A stretch of 64,000 bases of DNA from CAIVAT01 sp964525995. Lineage in GTDB: Bacteria > Bacteroidota > Bacteroidia > Bacteroidales > FEN-979. Where the stretch lies: the NCBI GenBank assembly GCA_964525995.1, contig CAZGIM010000017.1:1-64000 (forward strand), read 5' to 3'. Numbering within the stretch: position 1 is the first letter of the stretch; each line of letters opens with the position of its first letter. Of the stretch, positions 25,966-35,211 are shown piece by piece. The position numbers and the translations under genes were made by a program. The notes under the pieces were generated by a model that ran no database searches, was not told where the DNA came from, and saw only the letters and a list, made by a program, of their open reading frames with translations.

Positions 25966-27177
25966 ATGGAGGATATCACTGCCAAGACCATTCATACCGA
26001 GGTCAGGGAAATGTTGACCGATTGGGGATTTAACGACCGGTTTGCAATCTATGTGGCTGATTTTTCCAGCCTGATCATTATTCTGTTAGCCTCCATTGCG
26101 GTTTATTACCTTGCCAAAATCGTCATTAACCGGATTCTCAGAAGGCTTGTGGAGCGGTCATCGAGTAAATGGGACGATCATCTTTACAATCAAAAGGTCT
26201 TTACCCGGTTGACCATGCTGTTACCCGCCATCGTTCTCAAAGTATCACTGGTTCCGAGCATTTCCAAGTATCCGGAGGCAATCGGGTTTATTGAAATGGG
26301 CCTTCATCTTTATATGATATTCATAATCATTCTGGTGGTTAATTCGTTCCTGAATGCCGTTTATCATATCTATAGTGAATTTGAGATTGCCGATTCGAAG
26401 CCAATCAAGGGATATGTTCAGGTTGGGAAGATCATCACTTATGTAGTCGGGGGAATAGCCATGCTGTCAACCCTGCTCGGACAGTCACCCCTGACCTTGC
26501 TGGCAGGATTGGGTGCCATGTCGGCCGTGATGATGCTGATTTTCAAAGACAGTATTTTAGGATTTGTTGCCGGGATTCAGCTTTCGAGCAACCGGATGTT
26601 ACAGATCGGCGATTGGATCACCATGCCCAAATTCAGTACCGATGGGACGGTGTTCGATATCTCGCTGGTAACGGTAAAGGTGAGAAATTTCGATAATTCA
26701 GTCAGTTGTATTCCCACATATGCCCTGGTTTCGGATTCCTTCCAGAACTGGCGTAGTATGGGTGAAGCCGGAGGCCGCAGACTGAAACGGTCATTGCTCA
26801 TCGATGCCTCGACCATTTGTTTTGCTAACGGTGAGATGCTCCGTTACCTTACCGGAAAAGGCTTCCTGAAAGAAGGTGATGGCGCACAGAACGGGGAGAA
26901 GACCAATCTGGGCTTATTCCGGAATTATGTGGCAGGTTATCTCAGGCAAATTCAAAACATCAATAAAAAAGCCTCGTTGATGGTTCGGATGTTAGAGCCT
27001 TCGGAAAATGGTCTGCCGATAGAGATATACGGGTTTTATCTTCCTCCCGACTGGGGTGATTTTGAAAATTTTCAGGCCGGGTTGTTCGAACATTTATATG
27101 CCCTATTGCCCGAATTCGGATTGAAAGCATACCAGCGACCGTCAGGAAATGAAATCCGGGTCATCCCGGGCGCCTGA
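25966..27177 (+). CDS. MscS family mechanosensitive channel (YbdG-like)
   Basis: From the chosen ATG the protein has 403 residues with about five N-terminal membrane segments, the pore-lining helix and beta domain of MscS (SPLTLLAGLGAMSAVMMLIFKDSILGFVAGIQL, then QIGDWITMPKFSTDGTVFDISLVTVKVRNFDN in pieces) and an extended C-terminal domain as in YbdG-type channels. It relieves osmotic stress. The frame extends to 25939 inside the lipid kinase; I prefer 25966, 10 bases after that stop, but either is possible. Confidence 0.88.
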   Translation: MEDITAKTIHTEVREMLTDWGFNDRFAIYVADFSSLIIILLASIAVYYLAKIVINRILRRLVERSSSKWDDHLYNQKVFTRLTMLLPAIVLKVSLVPSISKYPEAIGFIEMGLHLYMIFIIILVVNSFLNAVYHIYSEFEIADSKPIKGYVQVGKIITYVVGGIAMLSTLLGQSPLTLLAGLGAMSAVMMLIFKDSILGFVAGIQLSSNRMLQIGDWITMPKFSTDGTVFDISLVTVKVRNFDNSVSCIPTYALVSDSFQNWRSMGEAGGRRLKRSLLIDASTICFANGEMLRYLTGKGFLKEGDGAQNGEKTNLGLFRNYVAGYLRQIQNINKKASLMVRMLEPSENGLPIEIYGFYLPPDWGDFENFQAGLFEHLYALLPEFGLKAYQRPSGNEIRVIPGA

Positions 27178-27202
27178 TTTCGCTTTCTCACCGGGTGATT
27201 TT

Positions 27203-28585
27203 TTACTTCCATCCTCCTCCCAGGGCGGAATAAAGCGTCACAATGGAAGTCAGTTCATCACTTTGGGCTTGCGACAGGCTGATCTGGGCCTGGAACAGTT
27301 TCTCCTGCGTATTGATAACATCAAGGTAACTGGCATATCCCGCGTTATAGAGTTGGTTAGAAAGATCGAACGCTGTCTGTGCCGCATTTTCGGTGATTAT
27401 CTGGCTGCTGACGATCTCCTTCATCTTCTGAACCTGAAGCAGGGCGTCGGATACCTCCTGGAGCGATGAGAGAATGGTCTTCTGATAGGTGATCAGCATT
27501 TGTTCTTTCTGGGCCTGGGCCTTTTTCACATTGGCCCTGAGTTTTCCCCCTCCGAAAATGGGTGCGACTAAATTCCCGACTGCATTGTAAATCATCGTAG
27601 TCGGTGCAAATGCCGATCCGATATTGCCGGAGATGCTAAGCGACGGGAGCATCATGGCGCGCGCTACCCCGATATTGGCGTTGGCGGCGATCAGATTTTG
27701 TTCGGCCATGATAATATCGGGCCGCCGAACGATCAGTTGAGCGGGGATACCCGGGGAGCTTATTTTAGGTGAATTCATCTGATCCAGCATGGGTAATCCC
27801 CTGAGAATTGGCTGGGGTGCGTTGCCGAGCAAGGTATTCAGAAAATCCTCTTTCATTCCGATAAGCATGGCCAGGCGCGGGATCTCTGTTTTGGCAATAG
27901 CCAATTCTGCCTCAGCCTGGGCAACAACCAGGCCTGATGCGGTACCTGCAATCAGTTTTGCCCGGACCAGGTCTAACGACTTTTGTCTGATAACGATGTT
28001 ATCCTGCGTGATCCTGACTTCATTGTCATACTCCAGCAGGTCGAAATAGGCCGTCACGATCTCGTTGATGAGCGTAATGCGGACCGATTGCTGATAGGCT
28101 TCCTGTGCAAAAAGGTTGGCTCGTGCCGCCTCCTTTGAACGCCGCAGTTTTCCCCACAAGTCGATTTCCCAACTGATCCCTGCTGTTGCCTGCAGATAGC
28201 TGTATTCCGAAGCGCCTCCGTTGGAATTGGGAATCTGCTGCCGGGTCCATCCCCCGGATCCGCTGATGTCGATCTGGGGCCATTGTTGGCCGCGTTGTAT
28301 TTTAAAGTTAGCCCGCGCCTCCTCAATCCGGGCAAAAGCAATCCGCAAATCCGGATTGTTCTTCAGGCCCGTATTCACCAGCCTTTGCAGCACCGTGTCG
28401 CGGAACAAACTGATCCACTGTAAATCGGCGATGCAGTTGGTATCGGTGGCCGCAGAAAACCGGTAGTTATTATCCTTGATGTAGGATTGACGGGTATATC
28501 GGGGGCCCACTTTACAGCCGGAAAACCCGGCGAGGATCATGATCAGGGTAACCGGAATTACAAATTTTAAATATCTCGATGGCAT
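27203..28585 (-). CDS. Outer-membrane efflux lipoprotein (OprM/NodT type)
   Basis: The 460-residue protein has a lipoprotein signal (ILAGFSGCKVGPRY, Cys near 25) and two outer-membrane efflux repeats with long coiled-coil helices. NodT-type features include a TAYFDLLEYDNEV-like helix and RRPDIIMAEQNL. It forms the outer-membrane duct of the RND system encoded just upstream, with a 103-base gap from the pump gene. It is the last gene of the operon and converges with the MscS gene. Confidence 0.93.
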   Translation of the reverse strand: MPSRYLKFVIPVTLIMILAGFSGCKVGPRYTRQSYIKDNNYRFSAATDTNCIADLQWISLFRDTVLQRLVNTGLKNNPDLRIAFARIEEARANFKIQRGQQWPQIDISGSGGWTRQQIPNSNGGASEYSYLQATAGISWEIDLWGKLRRSKEAARANLFAQEAYQQSVRITLINEIVTAYFDLLEYDNEVRITQDNIVIRQKSLDLVRAKLIAGTASGLVVAQAEAELAIAKTEIPRLAMLIGMKEDFLNTLLGNAPQPILRGLPMLDQMNSPKISSPGIPAQLIVRRPDIIMAEQNLIAANANIGVARAMMLPSLSISGNIGSAFAPTTMIYNAVGNLVAPIFGGGKLRANVKKAQAQKEQMLITYQKTILSSLQEVSDALLQVQKMKEIVSSQIITENAAQTAFDLSNQLYNAGYASYLDVINTQEKLFQAQISLSQAQSDELTSIVTLYSALGGGWK

Positions 28586-28688
28586 AGTATTTCAGATTTT
28601 CAGGGTCATGGTAATCGTTTGATGAAAGTCGTAAGGTTCGTTCAGGCCTGTTACGCCTTATGGCTGTTTTTCAGATTTTGAATCATGG

Positions 28689-31600
28689 TCATTTCTTTTT
28701 CCGGAATTTGTCTTCGATTTTTCGAAATGCCACATAGAATGCTGGAACCACCATCACGCCGCAGATGGTGGCCATCAACATCCCACCGAATACCGAAGTG
28801 CCCAGGGCATGCCTGCTGGCGGCGCCGGCGCCTGAAGCAGTCATCAGCGGAACCACGCCAAGGATAAAGGCAAAGGAGGTCATGAGGATGGGGCGGAATC
28901 GCAGTTTCGCCCCTTCGATGCCAGCATCGATGAGCGTGTGGCCTGAATCGTGTTTCTGTTTTGCATATTCGACAATAAGGATCGCGTTTTTGGCTACCAG
29001 TCCGATCAGCATGATCAATCCGATTTGAGCGTAAATGTTGTTTTGCAGCCCGCGTACCCACTGAAGGCCGAATGCACCGAATACGCCGAAGGGAATGGCT
29101 AGCAATACCGGGATGGGCAATAGCCAGCTCTCGTATTTCGCGGCAAGCAGGAAATAGACAAAAATAAAACATAGGGCGAAGATGTAAGGCGCCTGTCCGC
29201 CGGAGATCAGCTCTTCACGCGTCATCCCCGAATACTCGTAACCAAAGCCGTAGGGGAGGGTCTTGGAGGCGACCTCTTTGACCGCTTCGATTCCCTGTCC
29301 GGTCGAAAAACCGGGTGCGATACCCATGGTAAAATCGGCAGAACTGTAAAGGTTGAATCGTTTTACTACGTCAGGTCCCTCGGTATTGGCAATAGAGACC
29401 AGAGTCCCCAACGGGACCATCTTGCCGCCGTTGCTTCTGACATAAATGTTGCTGATATCCTCTTTGTTGGCCCTGTAAATGGCATCAGCCTGGATAATGA
29501 CCCGGTAGGATTTTCCAAACTTGTTGAAATCGTTCACATAGTAGCTCCCGAAAAGGGATTGAAGAGTACTGTAAACGCTGTTAACCGGAACATCCATTGT
29601 TTTAGCCTTTTCCTTATCGACGGTTAACTGGTATTGGGGGATGTTGGTACGGAAAGCCGAGAAGATGTTGTTGAATTCCTTGCGCTTGGAGGCTTCCTGG
29701 TAAAATCCTGCGATAACACCGGTCATCTTTTCAAGCCCGGCGCCCGATTTATCTTCCATCTGCAGTTCAAGTCCGCCTGTCTTTCCCAATCCTGCAATGG
29801 CCGGTGCATTAAACGCCATGCAGATTCCGCCGGGAATATGGTTCATCTGTGCCTGTAACTTCTGGATGATCATCTCAACATGGAGATTCTTATCTTCACG
29901 CTCATTCCAGGGTTTAAGTTTTACAAAACACATCCCGTTGGTGGTGCTTACCGAGTTGTCGAGAATAGAATAGCCCGGGATCATGGAGTATGATTCGACC
30001 CCGTCAAGCTTTTCGAGAAGCGCTTCCACCTGTCGCGAAACGGCATCGGTCTTTTGTAATGAGTAGGCTCTGGGGGTATTGATGTTGATAAAGAAGTAAC
30101 CCTGATCCTCGGAGGGTAGGAATCCGGAAGGCAGAAATTTCATGATGAATACCATGAGCACTGCAACTATGGCCAGAAACAACACCGGACGCACAATATG
30201 GTGGATGAAACTGGTGACGATCCGCAAATACCTGTTGGTGGTTTTTTCGAATCCGCGGTCAAAGGCTTTGAAAAATTTTCCCAACCACCCTTTTTTCTCA
30301 GTCTTAGGCTTGAGAAGGATGACGCAAAGAGGCGGAGTCAGTGTGAGGGCGAGTATCGCAGATATGAGAATGGAAGAGATCAGGGTAAGTGCAAACTGTT
30401 TATACATAACTCCGGTAGTGCCGCCGAGGAACGAAACCGGGATAAACACGGCGCAAAGTACCATAGTGATGGTAAGGATGGCGCCCGTGATCTCTTTCAT
30501 GGTATGTTTGGTGGCTTCGAGCGAGGTGAGTTTTTCATTGTCGATCTTTTCTTGTACCGCTTCGAGCACCACAATGGCATCATCGACAACAATACCGATC
30601 GCGAGTACCAGTGCGAAAAGGGTCAGCATGTTGATCGAAAATCCCAGGAAACTAAAGGCAGCTAAGGCTCCGATCAGTGAGACGGGAACGGTAATGGCCG
30701 GAATGAGGGTGGCACGCCAGTCTTGAAGGAAGATGAAGACGACGATAAATACCAGGATGAAAGCCTCTAATAAGGTTTTCAACACTTCTTCGATGGATGC
30801 AGTGACGAATTCGACGGTGTCAAGCCCCTTTTCGTAAGTGATTCCCGCCGGAAACTCCCTGGCAAGCTGTTGCATCGTTTCATCACATTTTTTCCGTACC
30901 TGAACGGCGTTCGATCCGGGCGACTGATAAACCCCGATCAGCGGAGCGGTCTTGCCGTTAAACCGTGCATTTGCGTCGTATGTTTTCAAACCCAGTTCGA
31001 TGCGGGCGATATCCTGCATCCGCACTAACGAGCCATCCGATTTTGCTTTAACAATGATGTTCCCGAACTCTTTTTCGTTGGTAAGCCGGCCCTGGACCTT
31101 CAGCATGATCGACATCTCCTGTCCTTGTGCCGCCGGCGACTTCCCGATCATTCCTGCGGCTGCTTGCACATTCTGATCCTTGATGGCTGATTGAACATCC
31201 TGGACCGTGATCCCCAGACCGGCCATCCGTTCGGGATTCAGCCAGATCCGCATGGCATAATCGTCGCCACCGAAAAGGTTGACGTCGCCCACTCCTTCAA
31301 TTCTTTTAAGTACGTTGACAACATTAATATTCAAATAGTTGGAAAGAAATTTCGTATCGTAGGCGGTATCGTGCGATACCAGGGCATATAGCAGGAGGAT
31401 GCTGGGTGATTTTTTCATGACGGTGACCCCGCTTTGGGTGACCTCCTGCGGCAGCACATTCAAGGCACGCTGGGTCCGGTTCTGGACATTAACCGTGGCC
31501 ATGTCGGGATCAGTACCCACTTCGAAATAGACAGTTATGTTGCAGGAGCCGTCGTTGGCGCACTGCGAAGTCATGTAGGTCATGTTGTCCACCCCGTTGA

Positions 31601-31805
31601 TCTGTTCTTCGAGCGGGACAGCGACCGTTTTTTGAACGTCCACGGCATTAGCCCCAGGGTAATAGGCGGTAACCTGGATAGTAGGCGGCACTACATCGGG
31701 ATATTGGGATATGGGCAGTACCAGCATACTCAGGAGTCCGACCATAGTGATCATGATCGCGATGACCGATGACAGGATCGGTCGGGTTATAAAGGATTGG
31801 AGCAT
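28689..31805 (-). CDS. RND multidrug efflux pump, inner-membrane subunit (HAE1/AcrB type)
   Basis: The 1038-residue protein has the full RND layout: membrane helix 1 at the N-terminus (FITRPILSSVIAIMITMVG), two large periplasmic loops, and twelve helices. The proton-relay aspartates are seen in helix 4 (LALVLAIGIVVDDAIVVLE) and the lysine helix 10 region (GLVAKNAILIVEYAK). It exports drugs or other amphiphiles using the proton gradient. It follows the adaptor gene by 38 bases; the three genes form one operon in the order adaptor, pump, duct. Confidence 0.96.
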   Translation of the reverse strand: MLQSFITRPILSSVIAIMITMVGLLSMLVLPISQYPDVVPPTIQVTAYYPGANAVDVQKTVAVPLEEQINGVDNMTYMTSQCANDGSCNITVYFEVGTDPDMATVNVQNRTQRALNVLPQEVTQSGVTVMKKSPSILLLYALVSHDTAYDTKFLSNYLNINVVNVLKRIEGVGDVNLFGGDDYAMRIWLNPERMAGLGITVQDVQSAIKDQNVQAAAGMIGKSPAAQGQEMSIMLKVQGRLTNEKEFGNIIVKAKSDGSLVRMQDIARIELGLKTYDANARFNGKTAPLIGVYQSPGSNAVQVRKKCDETMQQLAREFPAGITYEKGLDTVEFVTASIEEVLKTLLEAFILVFIVVFIFLQDWRATLIPAITVPVSLIGALAAFSFLGFSINMLTLFALVLAIGIVVDDAIVVLEAVQEKIDNEKLTSLEATKHTMKEITGAILTITMVLCAVFIPVSFLGGTTGVMYKQFALTLISSILISAILALTLTPPLCVILLKPKTEKKGWLGKFFKAFDRGFEKTTNRYLRIVTSFIHHIVRPVLFLAIVAVLMVFIMKFLPSGFLPSEDQGYFFININTPRAYSLQKTDAVSRQVEALLEKLDGVESYSMIPGYSILDNSVSTTNGMCFVKLKPWNEREDKNLHVEMIIQKLQAQMNHIPGGICMAFNAPAIAGLGKTGGLELQMEDKSGAGLEKMTGVIAGFYQEASKRKEFNNIFSAFRTNIPQYQLTVDKEKAKTMDVPVNSVYSTLQSLFGSYYVNDFNKFGKSYRVIIQADAIYRANKEDISNIYVRSNGGKMVPLGTLVSIANTEGPDVVKRFNLYSSADFTMGIAPGFSTGQGIEAVKEVASKTLPYGFGYEYSGMTREELISGGQAPYIFALCFIFVYFLLAAKYESWLLPIPVLLAIPFGVFGAFGLQWVRGLQNNIYAQIGLIMLIGLVAKNAILIVEYAKQKHDSGHTLIDAGIEGAKLRFRPILMTSFAFILGVVPLMTASGAGAASRHALGTSVFGGMLMATICGVMVVPAFYVAFRKIEDKFRKKK

Positions 31806-31843
31806 ATTTCGGGATTTGCGTTTTTATGAATAACGATTTCTGA

Positions 31844-33019
31844 TCAGTTGCCGGCAACCGGATGTAACGGAACGGTAAGCGTATCCGGGATCATGACCGG
31901 GGAGATTTTCATTCCCTCCTTAAATTTCTGAAATCCTTCAAGCATGATCCGGTCGCCGGGGTGTAAGCCGCGGATCACGACATATTTGTTCCCAACTCCG
32001 CGTCCCAGCAGGATTGGTTTTCGGTTGACGTTATTGTTTTTATCAACCACGAAGGCGAAAAATTTCCCCTGGATTTCCGATGCAGCGCTCTGGGGGATGA
32101 CGACTCCCTGGGTCTCCTCATACAGCACCAGGCTGACATTAGCAAAGTTTCCGGGCTTGATCAGACCAGTCGGATTAGGGAAAACGGCTCTGACTGCGAT
32201 GGCGCCCGTCTGCGGATTGATCTCCCGGTCGATAAAATCGATTTTCCCCTGATGTTCATACATCTGTTTATCTGAAAGCGCTACATAAACCTGTAAGAGA
32301 CCATGTTCTTTATTGATCTGTGCTTTATGTAAATCATAAAAGCGCATGATCTTCAGGTAATCATTCTCGTTCATCTGAAAATTGATATAGATGGGGTCGA
32401 CGGCTGAAATGGTTGAGAGCAAGGTGGCTTCGCCTTTTCCCACCAGGTTGCCGGGTCGTACGGCGCAGGCGCCTATATAACCTGTGATCGGTGAATTTAT
32501 GGAGGTATAGGAGAGGTTAAGTTTAGCCTGTTCCAGGTTGGCACGGGAACTCGCGACCAGGGCGCGGTCCTGTTGTTCGGTCGTAACAGCCTTATCGTAA
32601 TCGTTCTGGCTGATGGCATTGGTCGATAACAACGGTTTTAGCCGGGCAACATCGAGCTTGGCTTTTTCCCAGGCCGCGATCTTGTTTTCAAGGTCGGCCT
32701 CGGCAAACTTCACATCGTTTTGGTACTCGTCCTGCTCGATGGTAAATAAAAGTTGTCCTTTATTAACGACCGAGCCTTCTTCGAAGGACCAGTTTTTAAG
32801 ATAGCCAGCAACCCTGGCCCGGATCTCAACAGTCGGTATGCCAACGGCCTGTCCGACCATTTGCAGGAAGACGGGTACCTTAGTCCCTTTTATTTCCATT
32901 ACCTTGAAGGCAGGCGGCGTTTCCTGTTTATCTTTCTTTGATTTACAGGCAGAAACGACAATGGTGAGGCAGCATATCGCCACCACGGCAGAGATGATTT
33001 TTGTTGTGAGTCGGTACAT
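31844..33019 (-). CDS. RND efflux periplasmic adaptor (AcrA type)
   Basis: From the chosen start the protein has 391 residues and a lipoprotein signal (TKIISAVVAICCLTIVVSAC, lipid Cys near 25). A barrel-sandwich domain (VEIRARVAGYLKNWSFEEGSVVNKG), an alpha hairpin and membrane-proximal domains follow, as in AcrA/MexA. The open frame continues 32 codons upstream to 33115, but that extension would bury the signal peptide, so 33019 is preferred. First gene of the efflux operon. The upstream 214 bases shared with argF contain AT-rich promoter-like sequence. Confidence 0.93.
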   Translation of the reverse strand: MYRLTTKIISAVVAICCLTIVVSACKSKKDKQETPPAFKVMEIKGTKVPVFLQMVGQAVGIPTVEIRARVAGYLKNWSFEEGSVVNKGQLLFTIEQDEYQNDVKFAEADLENKIAAWEKAKLDVARLKPLLSTNAISQNDYDKAVTTEQQDRALVASSRANLEQAKLNLSYTSINSPITGYIGACAVRPGNLVGKGEATLLSTISAVDPIYINFQMNENDYLKIMRFYDLHKAQINKEHGLLQVYVALSDKQMYEHQGKIDFIDREINPQTGAIAVRAVFPNPTGLIKPGNFANVSLVLYEETQGVVIPQSAASEIQGKFFAFVVDKNNNVNRKPILLGRGVGNKYVVIRGLHPGDRIMLEGFQKFKEGMKISPVMIPDTLTVPLHPVAGN

Positions 33020-33140
33020 ACTGAAAAATTTACAGTTTCGGTGTTTGTTAATCCCATTCAAAAATAAGTAAAAAGAATACAAAGTATTTACATTTGAAAG
33101 AAAATTGCTTTTCATTTTTATTCTTATGCAGTGAATTTAT

Positions 33141-33148
33141 TAATTTTG
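33141..33148 (+). promoter_or_regulatory. -7 box of the ornithine carbamoyltransferase gene
   Basis: TAATTTTG fits the Bacteroidota -7 consensus and predicts a transcript starting near 33155, with an 80-base leader. No TTG at good spacing is visible upstream. Confidence 0.4.
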
Positions 33149-33233
33149 TGGCAGATATCAGCCTGAGTTGCTGCGATCGAAAGCCTTCGGAATCAGTCAG
33201 ATATCATAAAAGTCACACCTTAATATATATAGT

Positions 33234-34235
33234 ATGGCATTCAACTTACGGAACAGGAATTTTTTGAAACTGCTGGATTTCACTCCTGAAGAGATCCGCT
33301 TCTTATTGAATCTGGCTATTGACCTGAAAAAAGCGAAATATGCAGGTACGGAGCAGCCAAAACTAAAAGGTAAAAACATTGCCTTGATTTTCGAAAAGGC
33401 CTCCACCAGAACACGTTGTGCTTTTGAAACTGCCGCCTTTGATCAGGGTGCGCGGGTGACCTATTTGGGCCCGGAAGGTTCCCATATCGGTAAGAAGGAG
33501 ACCATGAAAGATACAGCGCGGGTTTTGGGTAGGATGTACCATGGCATCGAGTACCGGGGATTTGGCCAGACTATTGTGGAAGAGTTGGGGAAGTTTGCTG
33601 GTGTTCCGGTATGGAACGGACTTACCAATGAGTTTCATCCGACACAGATATTGGCCGACTTCATGACCATGATGGAGTATTCAGACAAGCCCTTACACCA
33701 GGTTTCTTTTGTTTATTGCGGAGATGCACGGAACAACATGGGAAATTCGCTGATGGTCGGGGCTGCCAAGATGGGCATGGATTTCCGTGCCTGCGCTCCA
33801 AAAAAATACTGGCCTGAGCAGGGACTGGTTGATACCTGCCGTGAAATTGCTGCCACGACCGGCGCAAAAATTACGCTGACCGAAGACGTTGATGAAGGAG
33901 TAAGCGGCGTAGACTTCGTATATACCGATGTCTGGTTATCGATGGGCGAAGCAAAGGAGTTATGGGATGAACGTATCAAGGAGATGTTACCTTACCAGGT
34001 AAATCCGTCACTGATGCGCAAGACGGGAAATCCTAAAGTAAAATTCATGCATTGCCTGCCCGCCTTCCATAACAAAGATACTGAGGTGGGATTCGACATC
34101 TTTAAAAAATATGGTCTTGACGGTCTTGAAGTCACGGAAGAGGTGTTCGAATCACCCGCTTCCATTGTTTTTGATGAGGCCGAAAACCGGTTACATACCA
34201 TTAAGGCGGTAATGGTGGCAACCTTGGGCGATTAA
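33234..34235 (+). CDS. argF: Ornithine carbamoyltransferase
   Basis: The 333-residue protein has the diagnostic motifs: the carbamoyl-phosphate loop EKASTRTRCAFE (about 54-65), HPTQ (about 137-140), the ornithine-binding VYTDVWLSMGE and the catalytic HCLPAFHNKDTE. It makes citrulline from ornithine and carbamoyl phosphate, or runs backward in arginine degradation. It stands alone between divergent efflux genes and convergent ftsE, without other arg genes, so the catabolic enzyme (arcB) is a fair alternative. Note that it is the ordinary OTC form, not the acetylornithine variant known in Bacteroides. Confidence 0.92.
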   Translation: MAFNLRNRNFLKLLDFTPEEIRFLLNLAIDLKKAKYAGTEQPKLKGKNIALIFEKASTRTRCAFETAAFDQGARVTYLGPEGSHIGKKETMKDTARVLGRMYHGIEYRGFGQTIVEELGKFAGVPVWNGLTNEFHPTQILADFMTMMEYSDKPLHQVSFVYCGDARNNMGNSLMVGAAKMGMDFRACAPKKYWPEQGLVDTCREIAATTGAKITLTEDVDEGVSGVDFVYTDVWLSMGEAKELWDERIKEMLPYQVNPSLMRKTGNPKVKFMHCLPAFHNKDTEVGFDIFKKYGLDGLEVTEEVFESPASIVFDEAENRLHTIKAVMVATLGD

Positions 34236-34251
34236 AGGCCCGGCAACATCA

Positions 34252-34923
34252 TTACAACGCGATTACCTTTCCATTCTCGCACAGCAGCGTCGGGGCCGGG
34301 TATTTGTCGAAAAAGGTGTAGTTGTGGGTCGCCACCATCACGGCCCTGCCTGTTTTGGAGATATCCATCAGCAGACTGACAATTCCTTCGGAACTTTCAG
34401 GATCGAGGTTTCCGGTGGGTTCATCTGCGAGGACGATTTCGGGATCGTTGACCAGCGCCCGGGCAATGGCAACCCGCTGCTGTTCGCCGCCTGAAAGCTG
34501 ATGCGGCATCTTCGTTCCCTTATTTCCCAGATTTACTTTAGCTAATACCTCGAGTAACCGTTTTTGCATTTGCCGTTTATCTTTCCAGCCGGTGGCCCGC
34601 ATGACGAAGACAAGGTTTTCATTTACCGACCGGTCCATTAACAGCTGAAAATCCTGAAAAATGATGCCCAGCTTCCTTCGCAACATCGGAATATCGTTCC
34701 GGCGGATCATCCGTAGATCGAAACCGGCTACTCTGGCTGTTCCGATTCGTACCGGCAGCTCCGCGTAAATGGTCTTGAGCAGACTGCTTTTTCCACTGCC
34801 TGTCTTTCCGATTAAATACCAAAACTCCCCTTTGCTAATGGTCACATTAACATTGCTGAGTATCAGATTCTCATTCTGGTAAACCGACACCCGGTCGAGT
34901 TCGATGATTCGGTGCATGTTCAT
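34252..34923 (-). CDS. ftsE: Cell division ABC ATPase FtsE
   Basis: The protein (223 residues from the chosen start) is a small ABC ATPase with Walker A GKTGSGKSS, a Q-loop FQDFQLL, signature LSGGEQQRVAIARAL, Walker B IVLADEPTGNLD and the switch His in VATHNY. The pattern is that of FtsE, which with FtsX controls peptidoglycan hydrolases at the septum. No ftsX adjoins it here; the FtsX-type permease at 48889 has LolC-like features instead. The frame opens at 35055, but a -7 box at 34945-34952 favours the ATG at 34923 or 34917. Confidence 0.88.
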   Translation of the reverse strand: MNMHRIIELDRVSVYQNENLILSNVNVTISKGEFWYLIGKTGSGKSSLLKTIYAELPVRIGTARVAGFDLRMIRRNDIPMLRRKLGIIFQDFQLLMDRSVNENLVFVMRATGWKDKRQMQKRLLEVLAKVNLGNKGTKMPHQLSGGEQQRVAIARALVNDPEIVLADEPTGNLDPESSEGIVSLLMDISKTGRAVMVATHNYTFFDKYPAPTLLCENGKVIAL

Positions 34924-34944
34924 GGGAATTTGCATCAATTCTGA

Positions 34945-34952
34945 CAAAAGTA
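34945..34952 (-). promoter_or_regulatory. -7 box of ftsE
   Basis: TACTTTTG on the minus strand predicts transcription from about 34938, 15 bases before the ATG at 34923. This rules out the longer reading of the ftsE frame. Confidence 0.45.
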
Positions 34953-34981
34953 AGCATTTGCAGTGAGACCGGCATAACCGG

Positions 34982-35185
34982 CTACAGTTCGAGTTTACGG
35001 ATTTTACCGTATTCCAGTTCCCTGGCAATCCGGAGAATTTCTTCCTGTCTGTCAAGAAGGTTGCACCGAACCAATGCCGTTCTTGGGTTACTGATCTTGA
35101 AATAGGCGATCAGGGTGAAATTTTCATCGCGTATTTGGATATAATCCGGGATTTTCTGAGTGCCCTTGATTTTTAAGATATACAT
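34982..35185 (-). CDS. Small conserved protein of unknown function (67 residues)
   Basis: The protein from the second ATG has 67 residues, with a compact mixed sequence (PDYIQIRDENFTLIAYFKI, then LEYGKIRKLEL at the end) that I remember as a short family conserved in Bacteroidota, without known function. There is no signal peptide or membrane segment. It lies 26 bases after the large membrane protein gene and just before ftsE. The longer frame (to 35206) adds seven hydrophobic residues and overlaps no other gene, so the start is uncertain. Confidence 0.65.
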   Translation of the reverse strand: MYILKIKGTQKIPDYIQIRDENFTLIAYFKISNPRTALVRCNLLDRQEEILRIARELEYGKIRKLEL

Positions 35186-35211
35186 AAGGATGACGATGAA
35201 ACTCAAATGGT

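Noticed and set aside
27183..27215. Hairpin-plus-T terminator between the MscS and outer-membrane efflux genes
   Set aside because: The TCACCGGGTGA dyad has only a 1-base loop and a 5-base stem, too small for a functional terminator.
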